From Neostapfia colusana (taxonomy: Eukaryota; Streptophyta; Magnoliopsida; Poales; Poaceae), in contig JASWHV010000008.1 in NCBI GenBank assembly GCA_030760725.1, positions 50,195,671 through 50,259,670 of the forward strand: a DNA stretch of 64,000 nucleotides. The letters run 5' to 3'. A model generated the notes under the pieces. It did no database searches. It had not been told where the DNA came from and worked only from the letters and a program-made list of their open reading frames with translations. Positions 43,014 to 51,239 of the stretch are shown here, piece after piece. The translations under genes and the position numbers were made by a program. Every line of letters begins with the position of its first letter. Position 1 is the first letter of the stretch.

Positions 43014-43412
43014 TGTTCAGCCATATGATGGTTAACTTCTTCAAAGCCGTAGTTCCTCGTTTCATACTCTCGTCCTGTTAAATTGGAGTTAGTATAGTCA
43101 GAATAAGATGATATTTCAAATAAATGCATACAATATGAGTCTTGAGTAAAGCAGACCTATAAGGTTAACAATCACATTTGACTTGGCCATGACAGCCTTA
43201 ATTGAATCCACATCTCTTGGATGGTATTTCATTGGTACAATCTGCCAAAAGGCAAAATGTAGAAATTACATAAAAGAGAAATAGCAAGATGAATTAATCA
43301 TTGAATCTACTTGCTGACAGTTTTACCTGACCCAAGTCACCCATCAACTTCAGGTGGTGGTGAGAATCCTCAGAACCTCTAAATGGGACAAGCACTTGAG
43401 ATCCCATCTTTG
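43014..43412 (-). pseudogene. Captured NDUFA9 (complex I 39-kDa subunit) fragment, three exons
   Basis: Three exons with consensus splice sites on the minus strand: 43327-43412 (AKMGSQVLVPFRGSEDSHHH, LKLMGDLGQ), 43157-43241 (IVPMKYHPRDVDSIKAVMAK, SNVIVNLI) and 43014-43074 (REYETRNYGFEEVNHHMAEQ, LAM). Acceptors are CAG and donors GTAAAA, GTCTGC and GTATGC. The residues match the Rossmann-type N-terminal half of plant NDUFA9, a mitochondrial respiratory complex I subunit. The first methionine, transit peptide and C-terminal half are absent, so no functional protein is expected. Retained introns indicate capture at DNA level, not retroposition. Confidence 0.88.
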
Positions 43413-43523
43413 CTGAATAAGGAAAGAAAGCTTGGGTAACCCATCTATTCCATTTTTTAGTGCCAAGTACGAAACAGTCATCATATGAAATGCAAATATT
43501 CAGCATATAAGATTTCAACTCAC

Positions 43524-44245
43524 TTGTACAAGTTGAATAAACTAACGCCAAATATTATTATTACCCGACCAAGTCCACTTAACAAGGTAAATGGATCATT
43601 AAAGAATAGCACCGCAAACTGCCAATTTTTTTGTTGTTAACAAGTCACAATCATATGCAGGTACTAGCAAAGATGAATTCATATAATCTGTAAAGCAAGC
43701 ATGATCAAGTTTTAATTATAACAGAATAGTAACAATTTCCTTAACAATCCCTGCTATGATCACTCTTACTGCACTTGTCGCAGAAACCAGAACATATTCT
43801 GTCAAAACCTGCAAGTGAATATATATTGTCACAACCTTTCAAAGAATAATCCAAAAAGGCACATTCATAACATGAATAACTGGCAGCATGCTTAATAATA
43901 AATCAGCCCTATGCTCCAAGATATAAAATTAACAATAATGGCACTCTTGACGTCCTAAATGGACAACTATTCTAAAAAACAAATCCCACTATACCAAACA
44001 GGTATAATGTGAGTGAGGGAGTTGTTATTAAAATCAATGCTGAGAAATAAAGAGTGCATACCATGAAAAAGGCCAAAGCACCACCAAGAAACATCAATAA
44101 CCTGCTCCTTATTATGTGTACATACCTATCAAAAAGCGACTGGCCCTCAACTCATCCTATAGATCCATGGCAATGGAAATAATCGCGGTTACTATTGCCA
44201 TCATCGGGGTAACATAGCTCGTCAAGAAAAAAGTATTCTTTAATC
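43524..44245 (-). pseudogene. Captured DMT-type (SLC35-like) transporter fragment, three exons
   Basis: Minus-strand exons: 44062-44245 (LKNTFFLTSYVTPMMAIVTA, then after a frameshift HIIRSRLLMFLGGALAFFM), about 43722-43808 (VLTEYVLVSATSAVRVIIAG, IVKEIVTIL) and 43524-43619 (FAVLFFNDPFTLLSGLGRV, FGVSLFNLYK). These are consecutive transmembrane segments near the C-terminus of the plant nucleotide-sugar/triose-phosphate-type transporter family. Introns carry GTATGC and GTGAGT donors. An in-frame TAG near 44165 and a one-base shift near 44130 disable exon 1. The last exon and the N-terminal half are missing. Confidence 0.82.
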
Positions 44246-44739
44246 CTGCATAGCAAAAAGGTCGCTAGTGAAGGATGACATCTTTAACATATAATAGCTG
44301 TTTGATAGTAGAATAAATGATATTTTCAATCACCATTTGCTACTCTACTAGGAAAGTAATCAGATAGCTTCTGAAGCAATGCAAGCACATAGCTAATATG
44401 GAAGTTGTATCAAGGTCACAAATGACAGTTCATATATAAATTTTGCTTTCAGAGCATCAAATATTTCTCTGTATCTGAATATGTATAAACCTTGCATCTT
44501 GCTGCTGTTCAGGCATACAAATGCCAGCCACAAATTAAAGGACTAAAAGTGTCCTATTAGATTATCAATATTGAATAAAGAACAAAATGTAAATTAGAAA
44601 GTAATATATATACAATAACAAACCTGCAGGGGAATCAGTCAGAACCAGTCAGAATGAAGTTAGTGTTCCCAATAAGCTGAAGATTCATTCATAGCGCGTT
44701 TACGTTGATATTTTTATATCCTAATTTCTATCCTAATAT
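44246..44739. other. CACTA interior, no gene recognised
   Basis: AT-rich sequence, probably intron of the captured transporter. No clear further exon found. Confidence 0.5.
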
Positions 44740-45110
44740 GAATTCGAGACCCCCGGACGGCAAGGCGCCACCATATAAGTTCAGGTTTAGATACCTGTTG
44801 GAGCCGGGCAGGGGCGTGGTGGGGTGGACTGGGGCGCGACTGAGATGGGCCGGGGCGACCGCGCAGGGGCCGGGCGGGGGAGGCCTCACCGGCGCCGTGA
44901 GAGGCAGGGCCGGGGCAGAGCGTCGGTGCCGAAGCTCCGGGAGGGGCAGGGCCAGGGCAAAGTGGCGGCGCAGGTGACGGGCAGCGGCGGGGAGGCCGGC
45001 GCAATGCCAGGGAGAGCTGTGCGGCGGCGGGAGATGTGCGGGTGGCTGGGGAGATGTTCTATCGATTGGTTTCACTCGGGGCAGGTTGTATGCGTCGTAT
45101 TTTCTTGAGC
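44740..45110. other. GC-rich block in CACTA, possibly captured 5' region
   Basis: Strongly GC-rich with CpG/CCGG-rich 'ggggcgtggtggggtgg' type sequence, unlike the AT-rich rest of the element. Frames exist on both strands but read as composition-driven. It could be a promoter/first-exon CpG-rich region of a captured grass gene. No protein match is recognised. Confidence 0.4.
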
Positions 45111-45119
45111 ATGGGACTA

Positions 45120-45413
45120 GGCCGACAAAGTTAGGACTATTTTCTTGAGTATGGGACTAGGCCGATAAAGTTAATGTTATTTCTGTGAGTCCTAGACCTC
45201 GCCGACGAAAGTAAGACAGATATTTACACTTACTTTCGTGAGCCTAACGGAAGTCGATGAAATTGTATCCTATTTTTGTGAGCCTGAGCCGAGGCTGACG
45301 AAATTAAGAGTTATTTTCGTGACCTGACCTGTGACCCACGAAAATACATTTGTCTTCGTAAGGACCGACGAAAATAACATTGGCTGACGAAAATATGTCG
45401 TATTCCTGTAGTG
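45120..45413. repeat. CACTA subterminal repeats (right)
   Basis: Motifs TTTTCTTGAG, TTTCGTGAGCC and CACGAAAATA recur down to the terminal CCTGTAGTG, mirroring the left side. Confidence 0.8.
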
Positions 45414-45543
45414 TGAACAGCTTATTTTTTGACTGGATTGAATTTTTAATTTGCCTCCTTGATTTTGAATTTAAATCTTTTCTTGTTCTACTAAGGGCTG
45501 ATTCTTGACAACATGTCAATATGGGAAAACATGAAATGTTACA

Positions 45544-45931
45544 CCTTAGAACTCCATGAGTATTTACGCCCTATTTCCACTGGCCCATCCGCATGTATAC
45601 TAATTAAGTATCGCTGATTGCTTCCTGTTGCTTGGCCTGGAAGCCTGAGCTATGTTGTTAGGCCTGTATGCTACCTTCGGATGTAGTAGTGCTTGGAAAA
45701 TTGATTTTTTTTCCTACCAGGATGGGGGGAGATGGTCTTCTGTGGTCCCCACTAGGTCAAAGCAAACGAAGATCCAAGGTGGAAAGAGACGAACTCCCGG
45801 AGCAGCCGCAGCCGCAGCCCTCACCGTCACCATTCCTGCCGCCAGGCCAATTCCCCAGGCGCCACCAAACCTACCGACCAACGTCTGTCGGCCTCCCGTG
45901 ATCCATTCTGCCGACGGCGACGGGCACAATT
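45544..45931. other. Spacer without recognised gene
   Basis: Lies between the chromovirus LTR end and the copia LTR. Moderately GC-rich frames (45652-45942) are composition-driven and show no known motif. Confidence 0.45.
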
Positions 45932-46312
45932 TGTTAGACTAAGTCTTGAGCTGTTTGAGTCGTGTGTGTTGTGTTTCTATTTTTCAAGTGTTCGTAGCTC
46001 AGCGTCAGTTTTTTCAGTCTGTGGGCACGCCATGCAGGGTTGTGCGCGTCTGTCGTAGTTGCTATTTTTGCGGCGCAGTTCAGGTGGAACGTGAGGGACG
46101 TGATCAACGTGGATAATGTGAGATCCGACGTGATCGCTGGGGTATGAGTCCTGTAACCGTTTCGCTATAAATGCTGTCAAGTGAGAACTTTTTGCGCTGC
46201 GCAATCTAGCAGCCAAAACTTTCGCACTCTGTTTTCCTCTAGCGCCGTGCGTTCGTGTCCAGAGAAGAACATCACCGCCGGCGAGCTCCTGAGAGCTCGG
46301 AAATTTCCAACA
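45932..46312 (+). repeat. Copia 5' LTR (381 bp)
   Basis: TGTTAGACTAAG to TTTCCAACA. The right end is fixed by the PBS. The left end is inferred from the TGTTAGA form, since no 3' LTR is available for comparison. A TATA box CTATAAATG is at 46165-46173. Confidence 0.72.
46165..46173 (+). promoter_or_regulatory. Copia LTR TATA box
   Basis: CTATAAATG, about 145 bp before the LTR end. A typical position for short copia LTRs. Confidence 0.6.
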
Positions 46313-46314
46313 AG

Positions 46315-46328
46315 TGGCATCAGAGCCA
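46315..46328 (+). promoter_or_regulatory. Primer-binding site
   Basis: TGGCATCAGAGCCAGG two bases after the LTR end, initiator-Met type with one substitution. Confidence 0.82.
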
Positions 46329-46400
46329 GGCTCAAGGAGAGAGTAGATCACGGCGCAGTATTGCTGCTGGAATCGAGATCGCGTCCTGGAGTTCGCACTG

Positions 46401-46522
46401 ATGGCCGAAGGAAAGGGTGGCGAAGAAAGCACCTCCAAAGACGGCGGCGCCATTGTCCAGCGTGTGGTTCACGAGGTGTTGGGTGGGACTAGCTATCCCA
46501 TCCTCACAAACACGAACTACAC
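46401..46522 (+). pseudogene. gag: Copia Gag, N-terminal part (split)
   Basis: ATG at 46401 gives MAEGKGGEESTSKDGG..., then YPILTNTNY. The reading is cut after the tyrosine codon by the LTR at 46523. At 55302 the duplicated TACAC restores Y-T and the frame continues EWLLLMKVMLRVRGL, the conserved TNTNYTEW start of copia Gag. Confidence 0.88.
46518..46522. other. Target-site duplication TACAC (left)
   Basis: Repeated at 55302-55306 after the right LTR. The two copies are the same gag codons. Confidence 0.95.
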
Positions 46523-46827
46523 TGTAACACCCACGTTTTTCCTCTGGCCCAGCCCACATCCCCCCAAACCCTAACCCTTTTTTTTCTTCTTTCCTTTTTC
46601 TTCTTTCCTGCTTCTTCTCCTTCATCCCGACCCACGCCCTAGCCCCGCCGCCCGCCTCTCCTCACCTCTCGCGCCTCCCTCCTCAGCGCCTCCCCCGAGC
46701 CTCTCCCCGCGCCCGAGCCCCCTAGTCGGCGCTCCCCCAGCTCGCGCGCCGCCTCTCCTCCCTGCCGCCCCCAGCCCACCAGCGCAGCCCTCCTCCTGAC
46801 CACAGCACCTTCACCGCCCCTGAGCCA

Positions 46828-47358
46828 GTGGCCGCCGCTCCCTCCTCCCTCAGCAAGCCGCTCTCCCTCAGCCTCCCGGCGCCCGACACCTTGCGCCCAC
46901 CCTTGGGCTCCTCGCCTCGCTCCACCCCTTCCTCCACGCGCCCTCAGCTCGAGCTCTGCCCCTGTTCCGCACCTCCGGCCGACGCACCTGCCACCCACCT
47001 AAGCCCCACGCCGCCTCCTTCCCCGATGCGCTCCTCACCGCGCCGCCCTCGCACCGGCCCCCCCTTGAAGCAGCTCCGGCAACCATGCCCCGGCCTTGCA
47101 CGCCTCCACCGCCGGCTACCTCCCCCGTGCTCCGCCGCGCTCCCCATGGGCTTCGCCACCGCCGAGCTCGCCCCCCCCTCGAAGCAGCACTGCGCATCCG
47201 CGCCCCCGTCCGGCGAGCCCCGACGCCCTTCGCGCTGCTGCCGGTCGTCGACCCCGCGCCCAACAGCGGCGCCACGAAGGAGGAACAAGCCCCCGTCGCC
47301 TACGCCGCCAAGTCCTATGCTACCGCCACCTCCACCCGCGCGAGCTCCACCCCTGTAA
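46828..47358 (+). other. GC-rich proline/serine frame in left LTR
   Basis: 176-codon frame rich in Pro, Ala and Ser with frames also open on other strands, as expected from >70% GC. It could be a captured first exon, since it ends at a CCT|GTAAGT donor-like site (47353-47360). It carries no motif beyond low complexity. Repeated at 51545-52078 with one extra codon. Confidence 0.35.
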
Positions 47359-47483
47359 GTTTATCCACCCATACCGCTCCCCACTGCTCCGGCCTTCTTG
47401 GAGCGTTGCAAAGGTTGGCTATTGTTAGGACTTAAAATTTTGCTGAGCATATGGTATTTGTGGCCATCAAGAAGGTGTTGCAG

Positions 47484-47781
47484 GGATGAGGCGATGCGGC
47501 TGTTCGAGTTGATTAAGGAGCTTACGGCGCCTACCAACCACACATTTGTGCTAGTGCTCAATGCTTATGCCAACTTGAAGGCCATTGAGGAGGCGTTCCT
47601 TTACTTTGATGCCATATTCAGGGACCATGGCATTGATCCCGGCATGGAGCACTATGTTGGAATCATTAAGGACCTGAGGAAGTCGGGACATCGCAATGAG
47701 GCTCTGGAATACATTGAGAAGCTGCCCTTCGAGCCAACACCATTGTGTGGGAGTCACTCCTGAACCTGGCACGAATGGACG
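47484..47781 (+). pseudogene. Captured PPR-protein exon (left LTR)
   Basis: Between a TTGCAG acceptor (47478-47483) and a GGTGAGC donor (47781), the frame reads DEAMRLFELIKE, TFVLVLNAYANLKAIEEAFL, YFDAIFRDHGIDPGMEHYVG and HRNEALEYIEKLPFEPT, then after a one-base shift VWESLLNLARMDG. These are tandem pentatricopeptide repeat helices with the E-motif-like end of plant PLS-class PPR proteins resembling At2g15690-type organellar factors. PPR proteins bind organelle RNA. This piece has only about two repeats plus the E-like region and a frameshift near 47740, so it cannot act alone. Confidence 0.85.
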
Positions 47782-48239
47782 GTGAGCATCTCCGCCTCTT
47801 AATGAATATCCTTTCCTCTTTTGCGGGTCTTTCACGTGCTAACAACGTCTACACTCGCCGAGCCTTAGGCCGCGTCAAGGACACGACGAACGTGAAGAAA
47901 TGATACCCCAACGACATCCCCGACGAGAGTCTAGGGGCATCGCCGCCACCTCTCACCGCGAGGCCTCACCGACGTCTTCCCGACCCTGCAAACACCCTAG
48001 GTGAGTGCCCGACACGATCCTCCTTTGATCCCGCTAGTTAGCATCGAGTAGGGTGGGCTAGCAGATGAAAACCCGTGAATGCCGGCGAGTTTTGGTCGTC
48101 TCCATGGCCGCCGCCGCGCACGGTCACCTCTGTCCAATCTCAAGTGAACGGCCGCGACTAGTCTCGCGTACCGGTTCGGTGTTTTAAATCACCGCCGCTG
48201 AGATCAGACCCAACGGCTCACGTCAAATCCACCTTTTCC

Positions 48240-48960
48240 CACGGCAATTTTGCGCAGAACCCCCTAGATCTTTGTATCCTCACAACCGGCCCCCTCCAAC
48301 TCCCGGTTATTGCGCAAACCACTCCTGGAATACCCTGCTTTAGCATTTAACCCCCTGAATTGTCCTGAACACTTACTAAAACACCACACCCCTGAATGTG
48401 CTGCCATTTCATTCAGACCCCACATGTTTAGGTATTTTTACCCCTGGACCCAGTTGGAGTTCACAAAACCCTTCTAAAATATTCTGGAATTACAATTAGG
48501 TCCTTGAATGCTTGCTGAAATGGCCCTTTTGCCCCTGCAAAAATCTGTAGTTAACATTGTAGCCCAGTACCATTCTGTAAATTCATAAAACCCCCTAAAC
48601 TTTGCTGCAAAATCACATAAAACACCTTGTAAGGCTCTGGAATTATATTTTAAACCCATGTAAAAACTGCTGTCATTCTGAAATAGACCCCTGAGTAGCA
48701 CTATAAATTACCAAAATGCCATGTTTGATCTGTACATGTACTTTAACCCCTTGACAATGCTAGACTTACAGTTTTGCCTATGTTTACTTGCTGAAAATGA
48801 CAAATACCCACTTGTGCAGTTGCTGAAATTACAGAAATACCCATGTTTGGCATTAGGTTCACAACACAACCCTGTGTAACTGCTGAAATCATCCCTACAA
48901 CCCTAGTCAAATTGCTAACTTAGCATGATCACCCCTAAAACCTAATAAAAACTTTACTTA
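48240..48960 (+). repeat. Degenerate CCCCTGAA/TGCTGAAAT repeat region (left LTR)
   Basis: Irregular 30-45-bp units such as 'accccctgaatt', 'acccctgaatgtgctg', 'gctgaaattacagaaataccc' recur. The copy at 52957-53680 matches. Confidence 0.6.
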
Positions 48961-50584
48961 GGTTCCAATAATAGTTGTTTGCACAAAAGCCCTCACAGGA
49001 AAATACACTTGGTGATACGAAAGATAGGATTTTTTTTATGTCTTGACAATTACTACGTTAGAGTGTTGGAATAGCCTTTTCTTATGTGTTTCCTTGTTAT
49101 TTTCATTTCACCGTGATGACATGGATCAAATCAGCCCCGATCCGACGTTTGATCTACAAGCCCAAGACTTCGAATGTCAAGAGTTCAACCACTATACTGA
49201 GCAACAATATAAGAAAAAGGCAAGTGCCCTTGACCATTTTGCTCCTTCTTAGGATTATTAGTTAGAATCTGCATGCATTGTCTTTAACATGAATCCCATG
49301 ATAGGCTGTTTACTAGAATTTCCATATTATCTCCCTTGTAGCCTGGGTATGGGTTAGCTAGGTTTTACTACATGTCGTTTATTAATGCTTAGCCCTGCTT
49401 AGTAGATGGGATGGGAGTAATTTACATTAATGTTTAATTATCATGATCATTGAGATGTTGTGTGGAGATATGTATATGGTTTATATGTGGGGATGTAGAG
49501 ATAGGGATCTAGCAGGCTGGTTGGTCTATGGTGGGTGCCGAGTGCACGAGACTCGGGTTTGTGGTTAGTGGCCTGTGTAGATCCTAAGGACCGGTTCGTG
49601 AGACCCGTCAACTGGCTTATACAGTGCCACCACAAGAACTGGTATGGGACAGAGTGACTAAGTAATTAGGTGCATTCCCGATGTAGTGTGAGTGTGTGGT
49701 AGGTGCGGGGAATGGGAGTCGGGCGGGACTACCCTGGGATCCGCAAGGCTCAAGAGGGGGCCACTGCAGGCGGAGGTGAAAAAGACTCCAGGAGGCCGCA
49801 GGGGTGAAACCTCAGTGGGCTCATGCTCGTCGGGATTCCCTTTGTAAAGGTCACATCGTGATCTCCTGGCCGCACACCTTAGGAAGTGTGAAATGTGGAT
49901 AGCTACCACGGGCAAAAGGGAGGTTTTAGTCCACCTGGCGACAGGGGACGGAATCACGACTTGTGGGTAAAGGGTACAAACTCTGCAGAGTCAAAACTGT
50001 CTAGACAGCCGTGCTCACGGTCAAGAGCGGGCTGGTAACTCTCTCATGATTAGTATGGTTTGGTTGGTGGTCTTGGATTGGTTGGTTATGGTATGTGGTT
50101 GGTGATTTTGGGAGATGTATACAGTTGGAGTTGGAGATACTTGGTTGGGATGGTTGGGACTTTCACCTAGTAAATAGGATGCTTAATAAGACTAAGGTAT
50201 AGGTTGCTTAGTGCATAAGCCGTGTTTAGCCTTTCTTGATTTTTGCCCCATCATGCATAAAACTTTCCCACACTTGCTGAGTACATTATGTACTCAGGCG
50301 TTTGTCTTTTTCCTCTTTTATAATTGTTGCTCAGTGAAAAGAAGATAAAATGAAGACGGTGTGAAGAAGGTCACGTAGCTGCCAGTCGATTCGCCTGTGG
50401 ACGGCCCTAGAAGCTTCTCTTCTTCCGCTGCTATCCGAAACTCATTTTTAAGGTATGAATGTCGTTTATATTCGATATATATAACTGTTTATCACTAGCT
50501 GTCCTACGTGTATGATGAAACCGATCCTGGCATACACGTAGGTGACGGCCGGTTTTGCTCTTTGTAAAACCGGGCGTGACAGAG

Positions 50585-50596
50585 TGGTATCAGAGC
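50585..50596 (+). promoter_or_regulatory. Primer-binding site
   Basis: TGGTATCAGAGC three bases after the left LTR, complementary to initiator tRNA-Met. Confidence 0.92.
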
Positions 50597-51220
50597 TATA
50601 TATCGACTCTAGGCGCGTGACCTTAGTTAGAATCAACTTAGTAAGATCATGTTTTGACCTCGCTTATGAAGACGAAGACTCAAGTCAACCGATAGAAGCA
50701 TCAAGATCAACGTGTGAAGATAACTCGGAGCGAGAAAAAGATGGCTTGAAGATTGGTTCAGCGAGTGAAGCCCACGCCTTGTCTCATAACGAATTAGAAA
50801 CACGTTGTTTGAAAACCAGAAAACTAATGATGATAACATTTTTTTTTATTTAAGGGGGGTAGCACATCACATTTCAACACCTTGGTTAGAGTTTGATTCG
50901 ACATACACTAGATCAACAAAGTGAATGAAGAAGTAAGAATTATCAAGAAGAACCACACCTCGACCAACGGAACAACAAGCTTTGGAGATTTACATGAAGC
51001 CCACGACCTTCAGTAGGGTGCATTCTAGTTTACTACAACCTAAACCCCCTTGATCTTATCTACATCATCGTTTGACTTGTTTATCTTCATATATGAGTAC
51101 AACTCCATATAAGACCTCACCCCAGCAAAACGTGCCTCTATATTGCCAATTGTAAGGAAGAACCTCTCCCGCCAACGAAGCTCCCAAAACCTAGCTTACT
51201 AGAATCTCGGGACGAGATTC

Positions 51221-51239
51221 CATTTAAGGGGGGTAGTGT
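51221..51239 (+). promoter_or_regulatory. Polypurine tract
   Basis: CATTTAAGGGGGGTAGTGT directly before the right LTR, preceded by CTCGGGACGAGATTC, the same context as at the chromovirus PPT (33420-33460, minus strand). Confidence 0.85.

Larger units (their letters stand above)
42094..45413. mobile_element. Non-autonomous CACTA transposon carrying host gene exons
   Basis: Ends are CACTACAAGAATCCGTAATA and, inverted, CACTACAGGAATACGACATA, the En/Spm (CACTA) terminal form. It is flanked by TGA (42091-42093 and 45414-45416). Subterminal regions (42110-42660, 45120-45413) contain many TTTTCGTGGGC / ACGAAAATA repeats in both orientations, the transposase-binding type arrays of this superfamily. 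No transposase frame is seen. The interior carries exons of a DMT transporter and of NDUFA9, plus a GC-rich block. It is inserted in a gypsy LTR. Confidence 0.9.
30360..45543 (-). mobile_element. Ty3/gypsy chromovirus with both LTRs
   Basis: Reads right to left: 5' LTR 39550-45543 (enlarged by a CACTA insertion), PBS, ~1.86-kb leader, gag, protease, RT, RNase H, integrase with chromodomain-like tail, PPT, 3' LTR 30360-33419. Stops, frameshifts, an RNase H deletion and an LTR truncation show it is inactive. The two LTRs differ by a ~560-bp deletion (31910-32500 absent from the right copy) and many substitutions, so it is old. Confidence 0.9.
39550..45543 (-). repeat. 5' LTR of the chromovirus, split by CACTA insertion
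   Basis: In transcription direction it starts TGTAACATTTC at 45543 and ends CCCTCACA at 39550. Removal of 42094-45413 and one TGA restores continuity with the sister LTR. Compared with that LTR it lacks ~560 bp near 41275 and carries a 231-bp tandem duplication at the CACTA boundary. Confidence 0.85.
46523..50581 (+). repeat. Left LTR (4059 bp)
   Basis: Order: pyrimidine-rich start, very GC-rich proline-codon region (46630-47360), PPR exon (47484-47781), GC-rich tail (47820-48060), degenerate CCCCTGAA-type repeats (48240-48960), then the chromovirus-LTR block (49490-50040) and GC-poor end. A small frame at 49043-49252 (MTITTLECWNS..., later DMDQISPDPTFDLQ) is conserved in both LTRs because the LTRs are near-identical. 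It has no known motif. Confidence 0.93.
50582..51239 (+). other. 658-bp interior without coding capacity
   Basis: Contains PBS and PPT only. The longest frame overlaps the LTR end and shows no Gag or Pol motif. No RNA fold or gene was recognised. Confidence 0.8.

Noticed and set aside
43294..43551. Single 85-residue ORF as a gene
   Set aside because: It joins intron sequence and two different captured exons in a chance frame. Exon-by-exon reading with splice sites gives the real matches.
45652..45942. Host gene between the chromovirus and copia LTR
   Set aside because: Short frame rich in Ala/Pro, with overlapping frames on both strands and no recognisable domain.
46639..47288. Several Gly/Ala/Arg-rich frames on the minus strand of the GC-rich LTR part
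   Set aside because: Open in several frames on both strands, low complexity, no start or motif support.
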